Source of the DNA: Eutreptiella sp. 'Long Island Sound 2002'
Lineage: Eukaryota > Euglenozoa > Euglenophyceae > Eutreptiales > Eutreptiaceae
NCBI GenBank assembly: GCA_964036045.1
Contig: OZ038380.1
Span: 61,798,591-61,862,590 of the forward strand
Direction: 5' to 3'
DNA: 64,000 nucleotides
Made by a program: the position numbers and the translations under genes. Shown here piece after piece: positions 8,345 to 18,359 of the stretch; position 1 is the first letter of the stretch, and every line of letters begins with the position of its first letter. Below the pieces are notes generated by a model that was not told the origin of the DNA, ran no database searches, and saw nothing but the letters and a program-made list of their open reading frames with translations.

Positions 8345-11283
8345 CGCGTGGGCACCCGTGTGAGCCCCAGGGTCCGGTCATCCTGCAGGCTGTCCCGCGA
8401 GGAGTCGAAGGCGTACCGCGCCCTGCCCTTCGCGACCTGGACCGTGATGTGGTCCAGGTGGCGTGCAGTGTCGGAGTCGTCGGCGATGAAAGGGGCGACG
8501 TACTGCGTCACCCCCCCGAGGATCGCCAGGATGACGTTCTGCACCACTTTCGGTGGCGCGAGGGTGTTAAGGCACCAGTGGTGCACTGCTGCCAGGCGTA
8601 GCCGGTGCTTGCGCTGCAGGGAGAACTCCCCGTCCGGCTGCAGCTGGAGTCCCAGATAGGGGACGGAGTCCGCCGCTGGTACCCAGTACCACGGGTTTTC
8701 CAGGTGGGGGCAGAGGCGCAGCTGCAGGCCCGGGACCCCCTCCGTGGTGGCCATGGCGCACTTGCGGGGGTTGAGCTCCATGCCCATCATCCCCAGGTAC
8801 GCGGCCACCGCCTCCACGCCCTCGACGAAGTGCTGCAGCGTGTGGGCCACCACCAGCAGGTCGTCGATATAGGCCTGGATGAGGCCGTTCTCGGCCCCTC
8901 CCGGCGGGCGCAGGCGGTGCCCCTGTGCCCTGAGCAGGGGCTCCAGGAGGAGCGCGTACAGCAGGGGGCTCTCGGGGTTGCCCTGCCGGACGCCGCGTAG
9001 CATGTAGACGGGCTGCGTTAGCCCGTGTGCTGTGACGATGCGCAGCCTGGCGCACGTGTGGAGGAAGAGCAGGAGGTCAATGACGTCCGGCGGCACGGAG
9101 AGGTGGCGCAAGATGAGGTGGAGGGCGCCGTGTGGGGCGGTGTCGAAGGCCTTGCGGGCGTCAAAGGAAAAGACGTAGTTGGGCCTTCCCCGCTGGAGCT
9201 GCCGCTGCGCCATGAACAGCGGCGGGCCTGTGTTGGAGCCAGGGAGGGCCCCTTGCTGCCAGTCGCTGACAACTCCGTGCCGTGTGAGCACCTCCGTGAT
9301 GCGCTGGGTGAGGGGGCCCGTGAGCAGCTTCATGTCCAGCTGGCCCAGGGCTCTGGGCCTGTAGTCGTCCAGTCTGGCAGAGCCCGGTACCTTGGGGCTG
9401 AGCCAGATGTGCGCGTCCCTCCAGTGCATCGGCGGCGGGGCGCCGCGGAGGATGGCCCGGTAGGAATGGACCAGGAGCCACCCGACGGGTGCCGGGAGGG
9501 CCTTGATGAAACGGGCCTCCACGTGGTTAGGACCTGGGGCCTTGCCATCGTCCTTGTCCAAGGCGGACTTCAGGTCCTGCATGGAGTACTGCTGGACCTG
9601 TGTCCAGGCCCCCTCAGGGACCCGGGGGACGTGGCGGCCGAGGACCGCCTGGAAGCCCGGGAGGTCCACCGGGCGTTTGTCATACAGTTCTCGCCAGAAG
9701 GCGCGAACTGCGAACATCACGTCGTGGGCCTCCGTGAGGAGCGTTTGGGTGTTGGGAACCCGCACGTTCCAGAGGCCTGACGGGCCTGGGGCCTCTACCT
9801 CTATGGCTCCCCGCACGGCTTTCCATCGCTGGGCGATGTCGGGGGCGTGGCGGCGCCAGAAGTCCTTGATGGCGCGCTTGCGGTCTGCCGCCAGGAGGGC
9901 GCGGAGCTGGCGAATGTCCTCCTCGAGGGCGGCTGCTTGCCTCTCCAGCTCCTCCTGTAGCTGGCCCTGCGTGGTCGGGCGGAACCCGGGCGACACACCC
10001 TGCAGCTCCTCCGTGAGCCGGAGCGCCGCCTCGGACCGGATGCCATGCCTGGCCGCGTCCGCCTGGTACGCTGCCGGGGCGCGCGCTGCCAGGGTGTCAT
10101 AGCGGAGGACCGCTGCCTGGAGCTGCTTTCCGCTCTCCGGGAGGTCCCCCTCCGCCGGGTCCGTTCCCGCCGGAGACGACTGCCGGCGTCCCGCCACGCG
10201 CGCCAGGGCGTCATGCGTCGCGTGGAGGTGTTCGAACACCTTGTCCACCGCGGCCGCGGGCATGGACCCGTAGTCGTGCTGCTCTGCGGGACCCAGCCAG
10301 GGCGCCAGGGAGGGTTCATCCTGCGCGGCGGTGACCGCCGCCCAGAGGCAGTGTTGGACGGGCGCGGCCTCGGCGTCGTACGGGAGGAGGCGGCCCTCCG
10401 TGTGGCTGTAGGGGGTGGGCATCGCTGCGCGCCCCGCTGCGCTGAGGAGACCCGGCAGGGCCAGGCGGACCGGGAGGTGGTCCGAGCCGACCACCTGGGG
10501 GTGTGCCATGCCGCGAGCCCAGACGCTTTCCCGCAGGGACCACGGCAAGAGGGGCTCGTTGACCAGGAAGGTGTCCACCCTGTGCTGGGACGGGTGGAGC
10601 GTGGGGGTCATGTCCTCCTCGCCGCCTGCCGCGGCCCTTCGGAAGCCGCAGGCCTCCCAGCCCGCTCGGAAATGCTCCGTGGCCGGGTTGGCGGGGACAT
10701 CCATGTAGATGTTGGTGTCGCCGGCGATGACCACCGGGTGCCTCCCGCCGAGGCTGCGTGCCGTGGCATACATTTGTATGTCGGCCCAGAACACCGCCCG
10801 TCCCGCCCACGGGGAGCAGCCTGCTTGCGGCCCGTGGACGTTGATGAGGGTGAGGCCTCCCCCGTCCGTGCGGATCTCCAGGGCCGCGGCCTTCCCGGGG
10901 ACAATTTCCGTGAAGCTGAGCACCTCGTGCTCCGCCACGTACTTGCTGCTGACCGCGGTGAGGAGGCCCCCCCCTCTCGAGGTGGAGGTTGCTCCCGTCT
11001 CCGCCAGCCGGCTGCTGAAGAAGGCGGTGTACCCCTTGTCCCGGAGCGCCGCGGCCACGTGCATCTCCTGCGCCCTGGTGGCGATCCCCGTTTCCTGGAG
11101 CATGATGGCAAAGCCCCCCTCCTGGGGCAGCATGCCGGTGATGAGGTGCTCCTTGTCGGTGCAGGCCGCCGGCCCCCGGCGCCGCCGGAGTGTGTCCCGG
11201 AGGGACCGGTCTGGCGGCAGGAGGCCGTTGCGCAGGTTCCACGAGAGGAGCCACAGGGCGTCGCCCGTCGTGTCCTGCTGAAG
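8335..11283 (-). CDS. Non-LTR retrotransposon ORF2: AP-type endonuclease and reverse transcriptase
   Basis: The frame opens directly after the TGA at 11284-11286. The first ATG, at 11133, is too late: the endonuclease N-terminal motif LLSWNLRNGL lies upstream of it, near 11230-11255. Endonuclease motifs in order are WN, LQET, AGDTNIYMD and GSDHLPV, typical of the exonuclease-endonuclease-phosphatase fold that nicks target DNA. The reverse transcriptase follows, with GPNHVEARFIKALP, FSFDARKAFDT, RQGNPESPLL and catalytic YIDD at 8860-8871, then a thumb region. It would copy element RNA by target-primed reverse transcription. The C-terminus meets a TAG at 8335, with RNase H in the next ORF. The order endonuclease, RT, RNase H fits I- or RandI/Dualen-like groups better than L1. 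The clade is not resolved. Confidence 0.88.
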   Translation of the reverse strand, partial: LQQDTTGDALWLLSWNLRNGLLPPDRSLRDTLRRRRGPAACTDKEHLITGMLPQEGGFAIMLQETGIATRAQEMHVAAALRDKGYTAFFSSRLAETGATSTSRGGGLLTAVSSKYVAEHEVLSFTEIVPGKAAALEIRTDGGGLTLINVHGPQAGCSPWAGRAVFWADIQMYATARSLGGRHPVVIAGDTNIYMDVPANPATEHFRAGWEACGFRRAAAGGEEDMTPTLHPSQHRVDTFLVNEPLLPWSLRESVWARGMAHPQVVGSDHLPVRLALPGLLSAAGRAAMPTPYSHTEGRLLPYDAEAAPVQHCLWAAVTAAQDEPSLAPWLGPAEQHDYGSMPAAAVDKVFEHLHATHDALARVAGRRQSSPAGTDPAEGDLPESGKQLQAAVLRYDTLAARAPAAYQADAARHGIRSEAALRLTEELQGVSPGFRPTTQGQLQEELERQAAALEEDIRQLRALLAADRKRAIKDFWRRHAPDIAQRWKAVRGAIEVEAPGPSGLWNVRVPNTQTLLTEAHDVMFAVRAFWRELYDKRPVDLPGFQAVLGRHVPRVPEGAWTQVQQYSMQDLKSALDKDDGKAPGPNHVEARFIKALPAPVGWLLVHSYRAILRGAPPPMHWRDAHIWLSPKVPGSARLDDYRPRALGQLDMKLLTGPLTQRITEVLTRHGVVSDWQQGALPGSNTGPPLFMAQRQLQRGRPNYVFSFDARKAFDTAPHGALHLILRHLSVPPDVIDLLLFLHTCARLRIVTAHGLTQPVYMLRGVRQGNPESPLLYALLLEPLLRAQGHRLRPPGGAENGLIQAYIDDLLVVAHTLQHFVEGVEAVAAYLGMMGMELNPRKCAMATTEGVPGLQLRLCPHLENPWYWVPAADSVPYLGLQLQPDGEFSLQRKHRLRLAAVHHWCLNTLAPPKVVQNVILAILGGVTQYVAPFIADDSDTARHLDHITVQVAKGRARYAFDSSRDSLQDDRTLGLTRVPTRCQ

Positions 11284-14200
11284 TCAGCTATCCCGTATCG
11301 GCATCGCCGCCGGGTTCGCCGGCGCCGCCAGGGCATCTGGGTGCGCCGCATCCGCTGAGCCCGTTCCCAGCGGGGCCCACAGGGGGGCCCGGGGGACCGG
11401 GGGAGCCAGGGGGGCCAGGGGGGCCAGCCCCGCGGGGATGGACATGGACCCTGGTGGGGCCGCACCGCCGGCCCCCGGGGCCGCTCCGGGTGCCTCCTCA
11501 CCTCCATCTGCGTGGTCGGCTGCCTGGGGCGGGGGGCGCCGGGTGTACGGGGCGTGCCACGGGGATCTCCGTGCTCTCCCCTGCAGGATGTTGGCGGCCG
11601 CCTCCTTGTCGTCCGCCGGGGCCGCAGCGTGCACCGCGTGCCACCCCAGGTGTTCCAGCTTTTCTCCGCTGGTGTAGTACTTGTCCGCACACAGGGGGCA
11701 TTTCGTCGGCTCCGTGGCCCCTCGCGCCAGGGGGAGCGGCACCGACTTCCGACTGGCGCCCTCCGCCGCTGGTTCGAAGGGCAGGTTGGCCAGCGGCACC
11801 GTGTGTGGTGCCAGCGTGCGGCCCGGGGCCGCCGCATCGAGGGCCCGCGTCGCGGGCGCGGGCCCGAGGCCTCGGATGGCATCGCGCTGCGCGTCTGCTT
11901 GCAGCCACGTTTGCCAGTGCGTGGAGCCGATTTGGCGGTCGGGTTTGCCCCTCCATCGCAGGTCGTGGAAGGCCTGTAGCCAGTGGTACACCGCGGTCGG
12001 GACCGCCAGCTGGAGCTCCAGGTCGGCGGGGTGCGCCGCTGCCGGCCACACTCCCGGCCTCGCCGCCCGGGCGTTGTCCTTCAGCCTGACCTGGAGCAGG
12101 AGGGCGTGGTGTTCGCCCTCCCGCAGCGCCTTGATGATCATGCGGGTGCAGACTGCCACGCGGATCACGGCTTCAGGCCCCGGCAGGCGTTCGGGGTCGC
12201 AGACGACGATTTGCGCGTCCGCCGGGCTGAACATGCAGACCACCCACTGTGGGTTCTGCTGTCCCCGTTGGGCCACCGCCAGGGTAGCCGCTGGGCGGGC
12301 GTGCGTGATTGGCCCCGCGTGGAGGTCCGGGACGTCCGTGGCCCTGATGGCATCTCCCTGCCACGCGGCCCGTAGATGCTCCTCCTGGTCGGGGCTCCAC
12401 ACCAGTGTGGGGGGGTTGACCCACCCCGGTTCCTGCCTCTTGTTGGGGGCGCTGACAGTGTGTAGCAGGACCGCCAGCGGCCAGGGGTCCGCCGACATAT
12501 AGTAGGCCTGGGTGGGCCCCTGTCGCCAGTAGACGTGGAGCAGGGGCGGGAAAGCCCCTTGCCTGGCGGTGCTGTGCCAGACCGTCCATCGGCCTCCGGC
12601 CAGGACGTGCGACCGGTATCCTCCGGCGTGGCCGTGTATGATGGCTTGGTAGCCTGCCGTCTGCAGTACCAGTGCCTCCCCCTGCTTAGGCCCGGGCGGG
12701 GGTGTGCCATCGCCCGCACCCCAGACGCGGGTGCGCCCGCGGAGTGTGGCATGCCACGGGTCTGGTGCATCGCGCTGAGGCCCTTGTATGCATCCCGCAA
12801 TTTGCGCCGGGCCGTGGTGGTGGACGAGGCTCTCCCTGCCGTCTGCTAGCAACGCCGCCGCGACGACGTATAGTTGCTCCGCCGTGAGGGGTGTCGTCGG
12901 CTCGTGCGTCGCGGCCGGCCGTCGGGACCGCGTGTCGCGGCAGGGGACGTGGGGCAGCAGTTGCGCCGGCCACGCCGCCAGGGGACCCATGGTGACGGCC
13001 GCGACCGCGGACACCAGCGCCGTGCGGTCCGTGGGTCTGTACTGCCGGAGCCCCGTGGTATCTCGGGCGAGGTGCCTGCAGGCTACCATCCAGGCCACCA
13101 CTCCGCAGTTCGTGCAGTCCGGTTCGGCACCACTCGCGTCGTCGCTTCCCCTTTGCTGTACCGTGGTGGCGGTGTCGAGCGGGGGGCCCTGCTGTAGCGC
13201 CTCCGGGCCCTGCCCCGGCGGGAGGGCGGGCGGGACTGGCTGCGGGTAGTCTTGCGCGCCTCGGCGCTCCGGGTGCGTGTGGTACCGGTTTTGCCGGCGG
13301 TGTTCCGGGGCTGCCCGTGGTTGGAAGAGGAGTTGGTGCAGGTACCAGTGGCCCTCCGCGGTGGACGGGTTGCGGAGCGTTAGCCACTGTTCCACCACGC
13401 CTCCTGGGTGCGCGGCCTCGACGCGGCGCTGCAACCCCAGGCGGCCTAGGCGGTTGGACGTGCCCGCGGGTGGGATGTGGGCTTGCGGGTAGAGCACCCG
13501 CAGTGGCTCCAGCGCCAGGTCCAGCACTTCGTCGTTGAGCTGCTTCGTGAGGGCCGACGCCCTGTGTAGGGCGTGGAGGACCCCGGGTGTGGGGGCCGTG
13601 AGCTGTTCGAGCACCGGTCCCGGCGGGTACAGCGCACCCGGGTTCGTTAGCCACTCCCTGGTGTGGCTCAGTACGGCCTTCCACACGTCCCTTGTAAAGG
13701 CGTGCTGGGGGGCCAAAGAGGGGACCATCCGTAGGAGGCGGTGGCACGCCGGCGGCGATCGCATGGGCTGTGGGGCGGCCGCCGTGATCCACCTGCACGC
13801 CGTGCCGGGCACGATCGCCCCCCATTCCACGGTCCCCATGCCCTCGGCGTGGATCAGCGCCTGGCCTTGGACCATGGGGAAATAGGGGCTCGAGCGCCCC
13901 TTCCCCTCCTTCCACCGTACCCAGGCGGCCCCCGCCTGCAGGCTGCGGAGCAGGGCCACGCCGGGGAGGAGCGGCTGCGGGAAAGCCCCCTTGACGGCCT
14001 GGGTGGCGTGGGCCAAGGTGCCCATTGGCAAGTACCACAACGGGAGGGTCCAGGGGCCCGGCAGCGGCTGCGCCACCCCTGTGTCCCATCGCCACTCGGA
14101 GTCTGGCGGGGTGGCCGGGACCGTGCCCGTCTGCAGGAAGTGGCGTGCCTGCTTGTCGGGGTGCCGTTGGAGGGTTGCCGCGAGGCTGAGCCCCTCTGCC

Positions 14201-15084
14201 GCTGGTGCCACCGGGAGGCCACCCCGGGGCCTGCGCCAGGGGTATTCCTGGTCGGCCGGCCAGGTGTGGAGGTCCCGGGCGATGTCCTCCGCGGTCCCTG
14301 TGGGGGCGTTCTCTGGTGCCAGGTGCCACATGACGGCGAGCACCGCCCATGTGGAAAAGGGCCACGCCCGTGGGGGGGTGTACACCTGGATGGTCCACTG
14401 TGGGCACGCCCGCCGCACGCGGGACGCGTGGAGCACCCCTCGGACCATGTCCGCCGCCAGGACCAGCACCATTCCCGAGGGTTCCACAATGATCCCCTCT
14501 GCGGGTCCACCGTGGCGGCCCCGGGTGTGCAAGGCCACTGCCGCCTGTCTCGCGTGGGTGACTCGGTCGACGGCCTCCTGGATGTTCACGCTGCCGTGCG
14601 CGGTCTCATCCAGGATCCAGCCCTGCGCCACCCCGTAGCGTAGGGCGGCGCGTGCGGCCGCGGGTTTCACCTCGGGCAACGCTCTGTCATTGGGGCCGGG
14701 CTGGGGGTCCTGTTTGGGGCACCAGCCTTCGCCGGTGCAGTGGCCCCGTTTCCACGCGGGGCAGATCGCGGGTACGCTGCCCGCCGGCGGCGCAGGTTCC
14801 GCGGGCGCGCCTCCCGTGGGGGGCTCCGGCAATGCCTCCAGGTCGGAGTCCGTGCCCGCGTCCCCTTGTGGGGGGTCTCCTTCGCCGTCTTTGAGTCCCA
14901 GCGCCCTGATGACCTCGTGTGCTTCGTCCAGCGTCGGAGATTGGGGGCGTGTCTTGCGTGGTGCCGCGGGTTCCGCCATTGCTGTGTCGCTGTGTCTAAG
15001 AGCAGGGGGTGGGGTGCGGATGTCCCGTGGCTGGTGCGTTGGTGCGCTGGTGCGTTGCTCGGTGTGGGGGTGGTGGATGGGCAT
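11284..15084 (-). CDS. Non-LTR retrotransposon ORF1, large, with zinc-finger and possible protease-like region
   Basis: The ATG at 15084 opens a 1266-codon frame ending in TGA at 11284-11286. It is much longer than a usual ORF1, which is mostly 300-500 residues. Visible parts: an N-terminal Cys/His patch (CPAWKRGHC, then WCPKQ) near 14720-14780; a Cys box (CTNCGVVAWMVACRHL) near 13070-13120; a His/Trp block (GYRSHVLAGGRW, then WHS) near 12580-12630; and a C2H2 finger (CPLC, then HLGWH) near 11640-11710. ORF1 proteins usually bind RNA. The Cys and His boxes resemble those of ubiquitin-specific proteases, but that is only a suggestion. It is in the same frame as ORF2, separated by one stop. Confidence 0.75.
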   Translation of the reverse strand: MPIHHPHTEQRTSAPTHQPRDIRTPPPALRHSDTAMAEPAAPRKTRPQSPTLDEAHEVIRALGLKDGEGDPPQGDAGTDSDLEALPEPPTGGAPAEPAPPAGSVPAICPAWKRGHCTGEGWCPKQDPQPGPNDRALPEVKPAAARAALRYGVAQGWILDETAHGSVNIQEAVDRVTHARQAAVALHTRGRHGGPAEGIIVEPSGMVLVLAADMVRGVLHASRVRRACPQWTIQVYTPPRAWPFSTWAVLAVMWHLAPENAPTGTAEDIARDLHTWPADQEYPWRRPRGGLPVAPAAEGLSLAATLQRHPDKQARHFLQTGTVPATPPDSEWRWDTGVAQPLPGPWTLPLWYLPMGTLAHATQAVKGAFPQPLLPGVALLRSLQAGAAWVRWKEGKGRSSPYFPMVQGQALIHAEGMGTVEWGAIVPGTACRWITAAAPQPMRSPPACHRLLRMVPSLAPQHAFTRDVWKAVLSHTREWLTNPGALYPPGPVLEQLTAPTPGVLHALHRASALTKQLNDEVLDLALEPLRVLYPQAHIPPAGTSNRLGRLGLQRRVEAAHPGGVVEQWLTLRNPSTAEGHWYLHQLLFQPRAAPEHRRQNRYHTHPERRGAQDYPQPVPPALPPGQGPEALQQGPPLDTATTVQQRGSDDASGAEPDCTNCGVVAWMVACRHLARDTTGLRQYRPTDRTALVSAVAAVTMGPLAAWPAQLLPHVPCRDTRSRRPAATHEPTTPLTAEQLYVVAAALLADGRESLVHHHGPAQIAGCIQGPQRDAPDPWHATLRGRTRVWGAGDGTPPPGPKQGEALVLQTAGYQAIIHGHAGGYRSHVLAGGRWTVWHSTARQGAFPPLLHVYWRQGPTQAYYMSADPWPLAVLLHTVSAPNKRQEPGWVNPPTLVWSPDQEEHLRAAWQGDAIRATDVPDLHAGPITHARPAATLAVAQRGQQNPQWVVCMFSPADAQIVVCDPERLPGPEAVIRVAVCTRMIIKALREGEHHALLLQVRLKDNARAARPGVWPAAAHPADLELQLAVPTAVYHWLQAFHDLRWRGKPDRQIGSTHWQTWLQADAQRDAIRGLGPAPATRALDAAAPGRTLAPHTVPLANLPFEPAAEGASRKSVPLPLARGATEPTKCPLCADKYYTSGEKLEHLGWHAVHAAAPADDKEAAANILQGRARRSPWHAPYTRRPPPQAADHADGGEEAPGAAPGAGGAAPPGSMSIPAGLAPLAPLAPPVPRAPLWAPLGTGSADAAHPDALAAPANPAAMPIRDS

Positions 15085-18000
15085 CCCCCGGGGGGCGCTT
15101 TCCAGCGTTGCGAGGGGCGTCTGGTGTTAGGCGCTGTCCCTCTCCCGGTCACCCGTCCTCCGGAGCGGGCAGCCAGGGTTCCGCGACCCGTGTGTCCCGG
15201 GTGCGGTCGATGCGGGCGTGTGGGCCCAGCACCGGCCCCACAGCGTGCGCCCTTGCGGGCCGGCGTTGCTCGCTGTGGGGGTGGCGGAAGGGCGTCCCCG
15301 GGGGGGGTGCCTTCCACCGTTGTGGGGGGCGCCTGGTGTCAGGCGCTGTCCCTTCCCCGAGCGCCCGTCCTCTGGAGCGGGCAGCCAGGGTTCCGCGACC
15401 CGTGTGTCTCGGGTGCGGTCGATGCGGGCGTGGGGACCCAGCACCGGTCCCACAGCGTGCGTTCTTGCGGGCCGGCGTTGCTCGCTGTGGGGGTGGCGGA
15501 AGGGCGTCCCCGGGGGGGGGGCCTTCCATCATTGTGAGGGGCGCCTGGTGTTAGGCGCTGTCCCTCCCCCAGCCGCCCGTCCTCCGGAGCGGGCAGCCAG
15601 GGTTCCGCGTCCCGTGTGTCCCGGGTGCGGTCGGTGCGGGCGTGGGGACCCAGCACCGGCCCCACGGCGTGCGCGCTTGCGGGCTGGCGTCGCTCGCCGT
15701 GGGGGTGGCGGAAGGGCGTCCCCGGGGGGTGCCTTCCACCGTTGTGAGGGGCGCCTGGTGTCAGGCGCTGTCCCTCCCCTGGCCGCCCGTCCTCTGGAGC
15801 GGGCAGCCAGGGTTCCGCGACCCGTGTGTCTCGGGTGCGGTCGGTGCAGGCGTGGGGACCCAGCACCGGTCTCACAGCGCGCGCCCTTGTTGGCCGGCGT
15901 TGCTCGCTGTGGGAGTGGCAGAAGGGCGTCCCCGGGGGGGGTGCTTTCCACCGTTGTGAGGTGCGCCGAGTGTCAGGCGCTGTCCCTCCTCTGGCCGTCC
16001 GTCCTCCGGAGCGGGCAGCTAGGGTTCCGCGTCCCGTGTGTCCCGGGTGCGGTCGGTGCGGGCGTGGGGACTCGGCACCGGCCCCCCAGCGTGCGCCCTT
16101 GCGGGCCGGCGTTGCCCGCTGTGGGGGTGGCGGAAAAACGTCCCCGGGGGGGCCGCCTTCCACCATTTTCAGGCGCGTCTGGTGTCAGGCGCTGTCCCTC
16201 CCCCGGTCATCCCTCCTCTGGAGCGGGCAGCCAGGGTTCCGCGTCCCGGGTGTCCCGGGTGCGGTCGGTGCGGGCGTGGGGACCCAGCACCGGTCCCACA
16301 GCGCTTGCGCCCTTGCGGGCCGGCGTTGCTCGCCGTGGGGGTGGCGGAAGGGCGTCCCCGGGGGGGGGTGCTTTCCACCGTTGTGAGGGGCGCCCGGTGT
16401 CAGGCGCTGTCCCTCCCCTGGCCGCCCGTCCTCTGGAGCGGGCAGCCGCCAGGGTCCCGCGTCCCGTGTGTCCCGGCTGCGGTCGGTGCGGGCGTGGGGA
16501 CCCAGCACCGGCCCCACAACGTGCGCCCTTGCGGGCCGGCGTTGCTCGCTGTGGGGGTGGCGGAAGGGCGTCCCCGGGGGGGGGGGTGCTTTCCACCGTT
16601 GCGGGGGGCGCCTGGTGTCAGGTGCTGTCCCTCCCCTGGCTGCCCGTCCTCTGGAGCGGGCAGCCAGGGTTCCGCGTCCCGCGTGTCCCGGGTGCGGTCG
16701 GTGCGGGCGTGGGGACTCAGCACCGGCCCCACAGCGTGCGCCCTTGCGGGCTGGCGTTGCTCGCTGTGAGGGTGGCGGAAAGGCGTCCCCGGGGGGGGTG
16801 CTTTCCACTGTTGTGAGGGGCGCCTGGTGTCAGGTGCTGTCCCTCCCCCGGCCGCCCGTCCTCTGGAGCGGGCAGCCAGGGTTCCGTGACCCGTGTGTCC
16901 CGGGCGCGGTCGGTGCGGGCGTGGGGACCCAGCACCGGCCCCACAGCGTGCGCCCTTGCGGGCTGGCGTTGCTCGCTGTGGGGGCGGCGGAAGGGCGTCC
17001 CCGGGGGGGGTGCCTTGCGCCGTTGTGAGGGGCGCCTGGTGTCAGGCGCTGTCCCTCCCCCGACCGCCCGTCCTCTGGAGCGGGCAGCCAGGGTTCCGCG
17101 ACCCGTGTGTCCCGGGTGCGGTCGATGCGGGCGTGTGGACCCAGCACCGGCCCCACAGCGTGCGCCCTTGCGGGCCGGCGTTGCTCGCTGTGGGGGTGGC
17201 GGAAGGGCGCCCCCGGGGGGGGTGCCTTCCACCGTTGCGAGGGGCGCCTGGTGTCAGGCGCTGTCCCTCCCCCGACCGCTCGTCCTCTGGAGCGGGCAGC
17301 CAGGGTTCCGCGACCCGTGTGTCCCGGGTGCGGTCGATGCGGGCGTGTGGACCCAGCACCGGCCCCACAGCGTGCGCCCTTGCGGGCCAACGCTGCTCGC
17401 TGTGGGGGTGGCGGAAGGGCGTCCCCGGGGGGGGGTGCCTTCCACCGTTGTGAGGGGCGCCTGGTGTCAGGCGCTGTCCCTCCCCCGGCCGCCCGTTCTC
17501 CGGAGCGTGTAGCCAGGGTTCCGCGACCCGTGTGTCCCGGGTGCGGTCGATGCGGGCGTGTGGACCCAGCACCGGCCCCACAGCGTGCGCCCTTGCGGGC
17601 CGACGCTGCTCGCTGTGGGGGTGGCGGAAGGGCGTCCCCGGGAAGGGGTGCCTTCCACCGTTGTGAGGCGCGCCTGGTGTCAGGCGCTGTCCCTCCCCCG
17701 GCCGCCCGTCCTCCGGAGCGTGCAGCCAGGGTTCCGCGACCCGCGTGTCCCGGGTGCGGTCGATGCGGGCGTGTGGACCCAGCACCGGCCCCACAGCGTG
17801 CGCCCTTGCGGGCCGGCGTTGCTCGCTGTGGGGCCGGCGGAAGTGCGTCCCCGGGGGGGGTGCCTTCCACCGTTGTGAGGGGCGCCTGGGGTCAGGCGCT
17901 GTCCCTCGCCCGGCCGCACGTCCTCCGGAGCGGGCAGCCAGGGTTCCGCGACCCGTGTGTCCCGGGTGCGGTCGACGCGGGCGTGTGGACCCAGCATCGG

Positions 18001-18350
18001 CCCCACAGCGTGCGCCCTTCCGGGCCGGCGTTGCTCGCTGTGGGGGTGGCGGAAGGGCGTCCCCGGGGGGGGGGGTGCCTTCCACCGTTGTGAGGGGCGC
18101 CCGGTGTCAGGCGCTGTCCCTCCCCCGGCCGCCCGTCCTCCGGAGCGTGCAGCCAGGGTTCCGCGACCCGCGTGTCCCGGGCGCGGTCGGTGCGGGCGTG
18201 GGGACCCAGCACCAGCCCCACAGCGTGCGCCCTTGCGGGCCGGCGTTGCTCGCTGTGGGGGTGGCGGAAGGGCGTCCCCGGGGGGGGTGCCTTCCACCAT
18301 TGTGAGGGGCGCTTGGGTTCAGGCGCTGTCCCTCTCCCGTCTGCCCGCCC
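15073..18350. repeat. Array of about 15 monomers of 212-213 bp upstream of ORF1
   Basis: The block gcgctgtccct recurs at 15131, 15343, 15555, 15765, 15977, 16189, 16404, 16622 (variant), 16834 (variant), 17046, 17258, 17471, 17684, 17896, 18111 and 18323. Mean spacing is 212.8 bp. Length differences mainly come from a run of 6 to 10 G. Monomers are GC-rich and stop-poor, so long open frames occur in most frames on both strands; I do not regard these as genes. The array abuts ORF1 and resembles the promoter monomers at the 5' end of some rodent L1 elements. The ORF1 ATG lies inside a degenerate first monomer. Confidence 0.92.
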
Positions 18351-18359
18351 ACTGCTGGG

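Noticed and set aside
10045-11358. 437-codon plus-strand ORF opposite the endonuclease
   Set aside because: Shadow of the minus-strand endonuclease/RT frame, which carries all recognisable motifs.
15218-16816. Long open frames (up to 532 codons) on both strands through the 213-bp array
   Set aside because: They arise because the monomer is GC-rich and almost stop-free in all frames. The translations are Arg/Gly/Pro repeats with no independent start or domain.
15131-18323. CRISPR-like periodic array
   Set aside because: The whole 213-bp unit is repeated; there are no short repeats with unique spacers, and the context is a retrotransposon.
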